Assembly: GCA_964606385.1 (NCBI GenBank)
Contig: CAZSFZ010000006.1
Span: 1 to 64,000 of the forward strand
Direction of reading: 5' to 3'
Length of the DNA stretch: 64,000 nt
Origin: Aquincolibacterium sp964606385
GTDB lineage: Bacteria > Omnitrophota > Omnitrophia > Omnitrophales > Aquincolibacteriaceae
Both the position numbers and the translations under genes were made by a program. Under the pieces are notes generated by a model, which had not been told where the DNA came from, did no database searches, and saw only the letters and a program-made list of their open reading frames with translations. Numbering within the stretch: the stretch's first letter is position 1; every line of letters begins with the position of its first letter. Shown one piece after another: positions 43,163 to 51,407 of this stretch.

Positions 43163-43742
43163 CGTCCACAAAGACCGGATCACTTTTTCGCAGGTTGTTA
43201 TCCTGGTGTGGGCAGGGGCGCTCGCGCTCGGGGTCCTGTTTTTTTATGGGGTCGTGAACCGCGCGGTCGACATGCGCGCCCTGGCGATCCGTGTTGAGAT
43301 GGACCTTGAAGAAAGTCATGTGAAGTGGCTGCGGCAGACCATCGACCGGTATCAGGACCCCGTCAAAGTGATGGACCATTTTATGGCCATGGACCGGGAC
43401 CTGGACCGGAAGTTCCCCGCGGCGGCCGAAAAATCCTTTCTGATGCTGACGGATTACGCCAATAAATTCGGGGTGCGGGTCGATAAAGTCCGCCCGGACC
43501 GTAAGCTCAAGGTCGTGAACTTTCGCGGCGCACCGCTTGCCGCGGAGGGGAAGACCTGTTACGGAGTGCCGGTTTCCCTCACCTTTAAAAGCGAATATTT
43601 TAATCTGGTCAAATATCTCGACGCTTTACGGAAGGTGCTTCCGGCCTATGTGGTTGTGAGGGACCTTTCGATCGAGAATAAATTCTCTCCGGCGCCCAAG
43701 CTGGAAGGAACGATCGATCTCAGCCTTTATCTTTTGGAGTGA
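43155..43742 (+). CDS. PilO/GspM-like inner-membrane protein
   Basis: ATG 43155 overlaps the end of the GspL-like gene by 8 bp and opens the membrane-anchor segment. The 195-aa protein has one membrane span (about 12-30), a coiled coil (about 35-75) and a ferredoxin-like domain (about 95-190). This is the expected partner of the PilN-like domain upstream in the periplasmic alignment complex. Confidence 0.82.
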   Translation: MISVHKDRITFSQVVILVWAGALALGVLFFYGVVNRAVDMRALAIRVEMDLEESHVKWLRQTIDRYQDPVKVMDHFMAMDRDLDRKFPAAAEKSFLMLTDYANKFGVRVDKVRPDRKLKVVNFRGAPLAAEGKTCYGVPVSLTFKSEYFNLVKYLDALRKVLPAYVVVRDLSIENKFSPAPKLEGTIDLSLYLLE

Positions 43743-43744
43743 CC

Positions 43745-44281
43745 ATGAAGAAAAAAGAGGCCTTTCAGCTCGGTGTGATCGCGGTGGCGGTGATCGCCAT
43801 GATCCCGATGAGCCTCCCCTTTTTTAAAAAAGGCGGGGGGGATGCCAAGAAACCGAAAGCGTCCCAGGCCGTGCCCCAGCCGGCCTCCCAGGGACCCTCA
43901 CCGGCAGTGTCTCATCCCGCCAAGGTTGCACTACCGCCTGCCCCTCAGGGAGCCTTGGCCAAGCTGGGTTTTGGGGAACAGGTGATCAAGTTAAAGCATA
44001 TCAAGGACGATAAACTTTATGACAGGCTGAACCGCGCGGCGGACCTGCTGCCCCTGGATCGCGACCCTTTCAGTTTCGCCTATACGGGGCCCAAGAGTTC
44101 GCGCGACGGCCTTGAGCTTGCCGGGATCCTTTGGGAAGGGGACAAACCCACGGCGATCATCGGACAGTCTTTTTATAATATCGGGGATTCGGACGACCTT
44201 TTCACGGTGGTGAATATCCTGCAGGACCGGGTCGTGCTGAAGGACAAGACCGGAGAATTTGAACTTCGTTTGAAATCATGA
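43745..44281 (+). CDS. PilP/GspC-like periplasmic linker protein
   Basis: ATG 43745 (GGAG five bases upstream) is preferred over GTG 43739. The 178-aa protein has a membrane helix (about 8-25), a Pro/Ala-rich linker (about 30-70) and a homology-region-like domain: DRDPFSF, LELAGILWEGDKPTAIIG, NILQDRVVLKD. This domain links the inner-membrane complex to the secretin. Confidence 0.82.
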   Translation: MKKKEAFQLGVIAVAVIAMIPMSLPFFKKGGGDAKKPKASQAVPQPASQGPSPAVSHPAKVALPPAPQGALAKLGFGEQVIKLKHIKDDKLYDRLNRAADLLPLDRDPFSFAYTGPKSSRDGLELAGILWEGDKPTAIIGQSFYNIGDSDDLFTVVNILQDRVVLKDKTGEFELRLKS

Positions 44282-44301
44282 ACGCATCCGTTGGGGGTTT
44301 T

Positions 44302-45849
44302 ATGAAGGTCAAGGTGGCCTGGTTCGTGCTGTTCCTGATGGTCCTGTCAGTCCCTCTTTCCCAAGCCGCGGAAGCCGCTTTAAGCAGCCTCAAATTCAAG
44401 GACACCGACATTTCGACCGTCTTCAAGGCGATCGAGAAAAAGGCGGCCCTCGAAGGCAAGAAGATCGCGATCGTGACGACCCCCGAAGTGTTCGGCCTTG
44501 TGACCGTGGACCTCGAGAACGTCGATTGGAAGACCGCGCTGAAGGTCATTCTCAAGATGTACGACCTCGGCTACATTCAGGACGGGAATATCCTTACGGT
44601 TTCGACGCTCACCAAGATCCAGGAAGATCAGAAGAAAGAAGATGATGCGATCTTCGCGTCCGGCGGGATGAAGATCGAGGCCTTCAAGTTGAAGCATGTG
44701 GAAGCCGCCGATGCCGCGAAGATGATCACCCCGTTCCTTACCAAAGAAGGCAAGGTCTCCGTGATGGACGCCGTGAACAAGCAGGGATGGGGATTTTCCG
44801 CGAGCACGAGCGGGATGATGAATGTGCCGGATTCGGGTAGCGGTAGTAGTTACGTTAGTCAGCCTGCCACTATTCAAAATACAACCAAAATGACCCGCAC
44901 AAGGATTCTCGCGGTCTCGGACACGCCGATGGTGGTCCGTCAGGTCGCAAAGCTTATCGAAGAGATCGACGTCGCTCCCAAGCAGGTTTTGATACGAGCA
45001 ATCCTGCTTGAAGTAGTTAATAACAAGTTTTTTGACTTAGGTTTGGATTTTGGGACCACCAATACTTCCGGTACCCCGGGGTATGTTCTCAACGGGCAGG
45101 ATTACAAATTAGGGACGGCAAGTCGTTTTTCCGAATTAGGTGTTACCAATCCGGCCACGCCGGCGTCGACCGTGCTTAATTCGGGGCTCAAGTTTGATTT
45201 TGCTAAGGTGAAAGGCACGGATTTTCAAGTCGTCTTAAAGGCGCTTCAAGAAGACGAAAACACAAACACTTTGTCGACGCCTTCAATCCTAACCATGGAC
45301 GGGCGCGAAGCGACGATCCTTGTTGGTCAGCAATATCCAATCGTGGATACTACTTCAAGTACAGCAAATAGCGATACGGTCGGGGGCTCGCTCTCTTATT
45401 ATCAGAATATTGGGATTCAACTCCGCGTGGTGCCCCAGATCGTCGGGGACAACGAAAGTCAAGTGAACCTGATCGTTCACCCTACGGTTTCGAATACGAA
45501 TGACACCGTGAAAGTTTATGGTTCCTCCGCAACATCTGCAACGGATACGCCCATTGCACAATATCCCATCATTGATACCCGAGAAGCGGAAACGCAGATG
45601 ATTATTGATGATGGAGATACAGTAGTGCTAGGAGGGCTTTTAAGCGATGCGGATGCAAAAGACCTCGCCGGGGTTCCTTTTCTCAGCGACATTCCACTTT
45701 TGGGAAAGCTTTTTGACCGGCTTACAAAAAGTGGTGTAAAAAAAGATCTTTTAATTTTTTTAACAGTGAAAATTGTGCGTCCATCGACCGTGCTTCCGTC
45801 GGACGTGCTGGACCGGACCAAGATCGACGCGATGACCAAAGGCATATGA
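44302..45849 (+). CDS. gspD: secretin (GspD/PilQ family)
   Basis: ATG 44302 opens a clean signal peptide; an ATG at 44278 would add eight residues and overlap the preceding stop. The 515-aa protein has a STN/N0-like domain (about 20-95), a short N-domain and the secretin core (about 205-505), with VGQQYPIVD, VRPQI-type strands and LGGLLSD...VPFLSDIPLLGKLF. It forms the outer-membrane gate. Codon use changes to AT-ending codons from about 44,995 to 45,780, unlike the first third of the gene. Confidence 0.93.
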   Translation: MKVKVAWFVLFLMVLSVPLSQAAEAALSSLKFKDTDISTVFKAIEKKAALEGKKIAIVTTPEVFGLVTVDLENVDWKTALKVILKMYDLGYIQDGNILTVSTLTKIQEDQKKEDDAIFASGGMKIEAFKLKHVEAADAAKMITPFLTKEGKVSVMDAVNKQGWGFSASTSGMMNVPDSGSGSSYVSQPATIQNTTKMTRTRILAVSDTPMVVRQVAKLIEEIDVAPKQVLIRAILLEVVNNKFFDLGLDFGTTNTSGTPGYVLNGQDYKLGTASRFSELGVTNPATPASTVLNSGLKFDFAKVKGTDFQVVLKALQEDENTNTLSTPSILTMDGREATILVGQQYPIVDTTSSTANSDTVGGSLSYYQNIGIQLRVVPQIVGDNESQVNLIVHPTVSNTNDTVKVYGSSATSATDTPIAQYPIIDTREAETQMIIDDGDTVVLGGLLSDADAKDLAGVPFLSDIPLLGKLFDRLTKSGVKKDLLIFLTVKIVRPSTVLPSDVLDRTKIDAMTKGI

Positions 45850-46649
45850 CGGCACTCCAGGAATTCTACGGATACAGAACGCAGCCTTTCAATATCACGA
45901 CCGACGCCGAACTTTTCTTCGAAGGTTCTTCCCATCAGGAGGCGCTTGCCTCCGTTATGTACGGCATTGAGGAGCGCAAGGGGCTGATCCTCATCACCGG
46001 CGAGGTCGGGACGGGGAAGACCACTCTTTGCAAGACGATCCTGGAGCGTCTGCCGCAATCGGTCCGCACCTCCTTCATCATGAGCCCGTATTTCAGCGAC
46101 ATTCAGCTTCTCCAGGCGATCGTGGAGGATTTCGGCCTTCAACCGGAAAAGAAGACGCGCTTGGACATCGTGAAGAAACTGGATTCCTTTCTGATCGACC
46201 TGAGCCTCAATAACGGGAATGCGGTCCTGATCATCGATGAAGCGCAGAATCTGAAGGCTCGCCAGCTTGAGCAGATCCGGCTTCTCTCAAACCTTGAAAC
46301 CAAGCACGGAAAACTTCTTCAGATCGTGATCGTGGGGCAGCCCGAGCTCAAGGAACATCTCGAGCGGTTCGACCTGCGCCAGCTTTACCAGCGTTTTGTG
46401 ATCAAATACGAGCTGAAGCCGCTGGAGTTTGCAGATGTGAAGGCTTATGTGGATTTCCGCATGGAGCACACGGGTGTGACCGGGGTTTTTATCCCGCCCG
46501 AAAGCTACCGCATGATCTACGAATTCTCGAAAGGCATCCCGCGTCTTGTGAACCTGCTTTGTGATCGCGCTCTCTTACTCGGATTCGTCCGGAAGGAAAA
46601 GGTCCTGGGGACGGATGTGTTCGTCGCCGCGATGGAAGAGATCCGATGA
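45846..46649 (+). CDS. ExeA/GspA-like AAA ATPase
   Basis: This 267-aa protein has FYGYRTQPFNITTD at the N-terminus (family hallmark), Walker A GEVGTGKTTL, Walker B NAVLIIDEAQNL and sensor motifs (GQPELKEHL). ExeA-type ATPases act with ExeB/GspB to insert the secretin through peptidoglycan; no C-terminal peptidoglycan-binding domain is present here. It overlaps the secretin gene and the next gene by 4 bp each. Confidence 0.92.
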   Translation: MTALQEFYGYRTQPFNITTDAELFFEGSSHQEALASVMYGIEERKGLILITGEVGTGKTTLCKTILERLPQSVRTSFIMSPYFSDIQLLQAIVEDFGLQPEKKTRLDIVKKLDSFLIDLSLNNGNAVLIIDEAQNLKARQLEQIRLLSNLETKHGKLLQIVIVGQPELKEHLERFDLRQLYQRFVIKYELKPLEFADVKAYVDFRMEHTGVTGVFIPPESYRMIYEFSKGIPRLVNLLCDRALLLGFVRKEKVLGTDVFVAAMEEIR

Positions 46650-47110
46650 GTATCGTTTACGATTACCTGAAGCAGATCCAGGCCAAAAAACCCCTGGATA
46701 AAGGCGCTTCTCCCGCAAATGTGTCGACTTCGCCTAAACCGGCTGTAGCCGCTTCCGGAAAAAAGAACTTCTTTTCTTCCCTTGGGTTCAAAATAGGCCT
46801 GACGGTGCTGGGGCTTGCGGTGCTGGGACTGATGCTGTACTTTTTCCCTCCTCGGGCGCAGCCGGGTACTTCCGCGAATCAGGGCGCGCAGGGGCAGGTC
46901 AAGCCGAGGGCGGTTAAACCCGAGGTGACCGAGAGCGGGATGGTCCTGGAAGGGATCATCTACAATCCGTCCCGGCCTTTCGCGATCATCAACGGCAAAA
47001 TGCTCGAGGTCGGTGGCCGCGTCGGCGAGTATGAAGCCGCTGAGATCGCTTCCGACTATGTGATCCTGAAGAACGTGAAGGATGGTACTTCCCGTACCAT
47101 CCGGTTGTAG
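46646..47110 (+). CDS. GspB/ExeB-like inner-membrane protein
   Basis: This 154-aa protein has an N-terminal cytoplasmic segment (MSIVYDYLKQIQ), a membrane span (about 48-68), a Gln/Pro-rich linker and a C-terminal domain similar to the GspB/GspC homology region (LEGIIYNPSRPFAIINGKMLEVG). With the ExeA-like ATPase it would assist secretin assembly. It is the last gene of the secretion/pilus operon. Confidence 0.85.
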   Translation: MSIVYDYLKQIQAKKPLDKGASPANVSTSPKPAVAASGKKNFFSSLGFKIGLTVLGLAVLGLMLYFFPPRAQPGTSANQGAQGQVKPRAVKPEVTESGMVLEGIIYNPSRPFAIINGKMLEVGGRVGEYEAAEIASDYVILKNVKDGTSRTIRL

Positions 47111-47218
47111 GTTTCTTTCTCCCGTTATTTTAATTCATTCCATTTTTCGACGAAGGCAGTTGCGTTCTGCGGGCTGAAGGTTTAACATACGCTTCATATC
47201 GCAGACAGTTGTAAGGGT

Positions 47219-47237
47219 CTAGCGGGTCCTCCGCTAG
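47219..47237 (+). other. short hairpin
   Basis: CTAGCGG and CCGCTAG (7-bp arms) with a 5-base loop, between the secretion operon and its terminator. No T-run follows. The rest of the 47111-47255 gap shows nothing identifiable. Confidence 0.5.
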
Positions 47238-47255
47238 AGGGATTTATGATGGTCG

Positions 47256-47300
47256 GGCCGCCATCTGACGTTCAAACGTCAGGTTGCGGCCTTTTTGTTT
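47256..47300 (+). terminator. intrinsic terminator of the secretion/pilus operon
   Basis: Outer stem GGCCGC/GCGGCC and inner stem CTGACGT/ACGTCAG form one long hairpin followed by TTTTTGTTTT. Confidence 0.88.
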
Positions 47301-47329
47301 TCAGGGCCCCCATGACAAAAGGAGGTATA

Positions 47330-47443
47330 ATGGACTGGATCTTGCGTGACGGGCCTGCTTATTTGGTGGTGGTGGCCATTGTTTCCTTTATCGTATATGT
47401 GGCCGTACGGTCGCGTAGGAACGATGGGGAAAAGAAGCCTTAG
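47330..47443 (+). CDS. 37-aa single-span membrane protein
   Basis: ATG 47330 follows AAAGGAGG with four bases between. The product has one hydrophobic helix (about 10-27) and a basic tail (RSRRNDGEKKP). It lies 32 bp before the mechanosensitive-channel gene and just after the terminator, so it may be the first gene of the osmotic operon. No family recognised. Confidence 0.62.
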   Translation: MDWILRDGPAYLVVVAIVSFIVYVAVRSRRNDGEKKP

Positions 47444-47475
47444 TAGAAAGAATTTTTCATAAGGAGATGGGATCC

Positions 47476-48372
47476 ATGGAAGCAACCGGGTGGAAGTGGG
47501 ATGATTTTGTTAGAACGGCGTGGGAGAGTAAGGCCTGGAAACCTCTCATTATCCTGATCGTGTGCTGGGGGCTTTTTATCGGCCTTCAGTTCGCGTTGAA
47601 ACGGTTTGAGAAATTTCTTTCCCGTAGAGACACGCTTCGCGAAGATGAAACGACTTTACGGCTCAAAACATTCCTGCATGTCCTTGAGTGGATCGGTTCG
47701 ATCCTTATCGTGGGTACGGGGCTTTACATGCTTCTCCAGAGCTTTGGCATCGACGTCGCCCCGATCCTTGCGGGGGCCGGGATCGTCGGCTTAGCGCTGG
47801 GTTTTGGGGGACAGTACCTGATCCGGGACCTTATCAACGGGATCTTCATCCTCTTTGAAGGGCAGTTCCGCGTCAATGACGTGGTCAAGATCGGGGACCT
47901 CAGCGGGCTTGTGGAGGCCATGAATTTGCGCGTCACCCAGCTGCGCGATCTGGAGGGGCGGGTCATTTATATCCCGAACGGGGAGATCAAGACGGTCATC
48001 AATTTCACCAAAGGATATTCCCATGCCCTCTTCGACATCGGGATCGCCTACAAGGAAAAAGTGGATGATGTGATGAATGTCATGAAAGAGGTCGCGCGGG
48101 GCATGAGAAAGGATCCCTGCTTCGGAAAACTGATCCTGGAGGATATGGAAATGCTCGGGGTGGACGCATTCTCGGATTCCGCCGTGATCATCAAGTGCCG
48201 CATGAAAACCCTGCCCATCAAGCAATGGGAAGTCGCCCGGGAATACCGGCGCCGCCTGAAGAACCGCTTCGATGAGCTCAAGATCGAAATACCATTTCCT
48301 CACCGGACCCTCTATTGGGGTGAGAACCAGGCTGCGGGAATTCCGAAGGCCGAGAACGGGAGAAAAGTATGA
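47476..48372 (+). CDS. MscS-family mechanosensitive channel
   Basis: ATG 47476 is preferred: AAGGAG lies nine bases upstream, whereas the ATG at 47467 directly abuts it. The 298-aa protein has three spans (about 22-40, 62-82, 86-106). TM3 reads GAGIVGLALGFGGQYLIRDL, the Gly/Ala-packed pore helix of MscS. The cytoplasmic beta domain (VNDVVKIGDLSGLVE, IPNG) follows. It releases solutes on hypo-osmotic shock. It overlaps the next gene by ATGA. Confidence 0.93.
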   Translation: MEATGWKWDDFVRTAWESKAWKPLIILIVCWGLFIGLQFALKRFEKFLSRRDTLREDETTLRLKTFLHVLEWIGSILIVGTGLYMLLQSFGIDVAPILAGAGIVGLALGFGGQYLIRDLINGIFILFEGQFRVNDVVKIGDLSGLVEAMNLRVTQLRDLEGRVIYIPNGEIKTVINFTKGYSHALFDIGIAYKEKVDDVMNVMKEVARGMRKDPCFGKLILEDMEMLGVDAFSDSAVIIKCRMKTLPIKQWEVAREYRRRLKNRFDELKIEIPFPHRTLYWGENQAAGIPKAENGRKV

Positions 48373-50594
48373 AAATTACGCTGCGGCTGATCCTTTCGCT
48401 TCTGATCGCGACAACGATCGTGGTCGTGAGCTTTTCCTATCTTCAGGCGCAGCACGAGGAAAAACGTCTGAATGAAGAGCTCCGGCTCCGCGCCACCGTG
48501 CTTGCCAAGACCTTCAAGGAAACGGTGGAAGCCTATCTGGAACGCACGGACCAGCCGGATCGAATCCAGAAATTCATAGAAAAATTCAAGGGGCATACCC
48601 GTCTCATCGGCTTGGTCGTGGATATGAAAGAAGGCCCGCGGCTCGCGCTGCCACCGGAGTTGGCCCAGGAAGAATTGTTCAAGAAAGATTCCCTGAAAGT
48701 CATGGAGGAGAACGCCCCCGTGGACGTGAACCGGAAGTGGGGGGAAAGAAAAGTGAATTACCACGCCGTCCCGCTTCTCAAGGACGACCAGATCGTCGGC
48801 GCTTTGGGGTTGATCCATGACCGGAGTTTTATCGTGGCCCAAATGCATCAGTTCTGGAAAAACTCCGCGCTGACTTTTTCTATTTTAGCGGCGATCCTTT
48901 CGATCGTATCGCTTTTCGTGATCCGATGGAGTGTGACGGGCCCTATCGCCCGCATTGGCCTGATGATCCAGAAAACTCTGGGGGTCGAGTCCGGGGTCGC
49001 CCCCGCGAACGGTAAGGAGCCGGGCGGGGACATCGAGAAGCTTCTCTACGGCGTCAGCCATATGGCGGCAAGTCTTAAAGCGACCAAGCTTGATTTGATG
49101 GAGCAGTCCAGGCTTGTGAACGCTGAAGGGACCGTCTGGACTAAGGAGAGGCTCAAGGATTATCTTCGGACCAAACTTCACGGAAAACAGCTCTATGTGA
49201 TCTCGAACCGGGAACCCTACATCCACCAGAAAAAAGGGAATGAGATCGAGTGCATTACTCCCGCGAGCGGCGTCGTCACGGCCCTGGACCCTGTTTTGCA
49301 GGCGACAGGCGGTCTCTGGATCGGCCACGGGGCCGGGAACGCGGACCGCGAGACCGTGGACAAGCAGAACAAGGTTCGTGTTCCGCCCTGGAAACCTTCT
49401 TTCACGCTTAAACGCATCTGGTTGAGCGAGGAAGAGGAGAAGGGGTATTACTATGGCTTTTCAAACGAAGGGCTTTGGCCGCTTTGCCACATCAGCCATG
49501 TGAGGCCGGTTTTCAGGATCGAAGATTGGTATTGTTACAAGGAAGTGAACCGGAAGTTCGCGCGGGCGCTTCTCGAGGAGCTCGACGACGATCCCCCCTT
49601 GATCCTGATCCAGGATTATCATTTCGCGCTGCTCCCTAAAATGATCAAGGAAGAAAGGCCGGACGCCAAGATCGCGCTTTTCTGGCATATTCCGTGGCCG
49701 AATGCCGAAGCCTTCGGGATCTGCCCCTGGCAGGAAGAGATCCTGGAGGGCATGCTCGGAAGCGATATCATCGGGTTCCACACCCAATTCCACTGCAATA
49801 ATTTCCTGGATACCGTGGACCGGGCGCTGGAATGCAAGATCAACTGGGCGAATTTTGAAGTGACGCGCGGGGGCAAATCAAGCGCCGTCAAACCGTTCCC
49901 GATCAGCATTTCGGGAGCTCCCAACGTGGCGGTCCAGGAAACCGGAAAAGATCCGGTCGAAAAACTCAGGGAAAGCCTTGGCCTCAAAGGGAAGAAGATC
50001 GGGATCGGGGTGGACCGTATCGATTATACCAAGGGTCTTTTGGAGCGTTTCCGCGCGATCGAGCGCGTTCTTGAAAAGTATCCGAATCTTCAGGGGGAGC
50101 TTGTTTTTATCGAGCTGGGGGCGCCTTCCAGGACCCTGATCGGGAGTTACCGTGATCATCTGGCCGAAGTTGAAAAACTTGCCGAAAAGATCAACCTGCG
50201 CTTCCAGAAAGGTTCCTATCGGCCCATCCTTTTTTTAGAGGAACATCATGATCAGAAGAAAATATTCGATTTCTACCAGATGGCGGATTTTTGTTTTGTC
50301 AGTTCGCTTCATGACGGGATGAATCTTGTGGCCAAAGAGTTCGTTTCGGCGCGCGAAGATGAGGAAGGGGTGCTGATCCTTAGCCGCTTTACGGGAGCAA
50401 GTTATGAATTTTCGAGCGCCCTTCTGATCAATCCTTACGATATCGAAGGGACCGCCGAGGCGATCCATCAGGCGCTTACGATGCTCCCGGAGGAAAAAAT
50501 GGAGCGGATGCGGAAGATGCGCCAGATCGTCCGGGAATATAACGTCTACCGCTGGGCCGCGGATATGATCACCGGGCTCGTCAAATCCTTCTGA
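48369..50594 (+). CDS. otsA: membrane sensor-HAMP-trehalose-6-phosphate synthase fusion
   Basis: This 741-aa protein is OtsA with a sensory N-terminus: TM1 (about 5-23), an extracytoplasmic domain (24-165), TM2 (166-186), a HAMP-like linker (187-245) and the GT20 domain (about 273-741). Catalytic segments are present: VISNREPY, QDYHFALLP, FWHIPWPN, GVDRIDYTKGLLERF and DGMNLVAKEF. It makes trehalose-6-phosphate from a nucleotide-activated glucose and glucose-6-phosphate. Ordinary OtsA is about 470 residues and soluble. The sensor suggests direct control of synthesis by an envelope signal. Confidence 0.92.
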   Translation: MKITLRLILSLLIATTIVVVSFSYLQAQHEEKRLNEELRLRATVLAKTFKETVEAYLERTDQPDRIQKFIEKFKGHTRLIGLVVDMKEGPRLALPPELAQEELFKKDSLKVMEENAPVDVNRKWGERKVNYHAVPLLKDDQIVGALGLIHDRSFIVAQMHQFWKNSALTFSILAAILSIVSLFVIRWSVTGPIARIGLMIQKTLGVESGVAPANGKEPGGDIEKLLYGVSHMAASLKATKLDLMEQSRLVNAEGTVWTKERLKDYLRTKLHGKQLYVISNREPYIHQKKGNEIECITPASGVVTALDPVLQATGGLWIGHGAGNADRETVDKQNKVRVPPWKPSFTLKRIWLSEEEEKGYYYGFSNEGLWPLCHISHVRPVFRIEDWYCYKEVNRKFARALLEELDDDPPLILIQDYHFALLPKMIKEERPDAKIALFWHIPWPNAEAFGICPWQEEILEGMLGSDIIGFHTQFHCNNFLDTVDRALECKINWANFEVTRGGKSSAVKPFPISISGAPNVAVQETGKDPVEKLRESLGLKGKKIGIGVDRIDYTKGLLERFRAIERVLEKYPNLQGELVFIELGAPSRTLIGSYRDHLAEVEKLAEKINLRFQKGSYRPILFLEEHHDQKKIFDFYQMADFCFVSSLHDGMNLVAKEFVSAREDEEGVLILSRFTGASYEFSSALLINPYDIEGTAEAIHQALTMLPEEKMERMRKMRQIVREYNVYRWAADMITGLVKSF

Positions 50595-50603
50595 GGCGGA
50601 AGA

Positions 50604-51407
50604 ATGCGCGCGTTAACGGAAAAAATCATTTCCCGGATCGCCGCGGTGCCCGCGCTGTTTCTCTTTCTGGATTATGACGGCACCCTGACGCCCATCGCGT
50701 CCGGTCCCAGCAAGGCTCGGTTAAGTTCCCGGGTACGGCGGATCCTGAAGAAAATCGGATCCTTGAAAGATCTCCGGCTTGCGATCGTCAGCGGCAGGTC
50801 GCTGGCGAATTTGAAGCAATATGTCCGGATCCCGGGCCTGATCTACGCGGGGAATCACGGTTTTGAGGCCGCGGGGCCGGGGCTGGCGTACGTGCATCCC
50901 GCGGCGGCGGCTTTGGAGCCTGTTTTCCGGAAATGCACACGTCGGCTTCGGAAGATCATGGCTCCGTTCCCGGGGATCCTGATCGAACACAAGCGGTTCA
51001 GCGTCAGCGTTCATTACCGTCAGGTCCGTTCGCCCGGGAGGGTCCGGGAGGCACGACGGCTTTTGATCAAGGAACTTCGGTCGCTCCGGCACACGCCGGT
51101 CGTGCTCGCGGCGGGCAAGAAAGTGTGGGAGATCCGCCCCACGCGGGAGTGGCACAAAGGGGAGACGGTCGCCTGGCTTTTGCGGCGCGCCGGAAACTCC
51201 GGGCGGAAAAAGTTTTTCCCCGTTTATGTCGGGGATGACACAACGGACGAAGATGCCTTTCGCGCCATACGCAAGGTCGGGATTGGTATCAAGGTCCATT
51301 CAGGCGGGGGCCGCCGTTCTTCGGCACGCTATTTTGTCCGGTCCACGGGAGATGCGGTGCGTTTTCTGGAAAAGATCATCCGTTTAAGAATAACAAAAGG
51401 GTGCTAA
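50604..51407 (+). CDS. otsB: trehalose-6-phosphate phosphatase
   Basis: This 267-aa HAD-family protein has motif I LDYDGTLTPIA, a Thr/Ser motif II (VSGRSLANL), a Lys in WHKGETVAWLL and motif IV VGDDTTDEDAF. It dephosphorylates trehalose-6-phosphate from the preceding enzyme. Its stop is directly followed by the ATG of treS. The N-terminal ATG follows a GAGG-containing site 9 bp after otsA. Confidence 0.95.
   Translation: MRALTEKIISRIAAVPALFLFLDYDGTLTPIASGPSKARLSSRVRRILKKIGSLKDLRLAIVSGRSLANLKQYVRIPGLIYAGNHGFEAAGPGLAYVHPAAAALEPVFRKCTRRLRKIMAPFPGILIEHKRFSVSVHYRQVRSPGRVREARRLLIKELRSLRHTPVVLAAGKKVWEIRPTREWHKGETVAWLLRRAGNSGRKKFFPVYVGDDTTDEDAFRAIRKVGIGIKVHSGGGRRSSARYFVRSTGDAVRFLEKIIRLRITKGC

Noticed and set aside
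47111..47255. Riboswitch between the secretion operon and the osmotic operon
   Set aside because: Apart from a 7-bp hairpin and the terminator I could not match any conserved riboswitch core such as the cyclic di-GMP aptamer.
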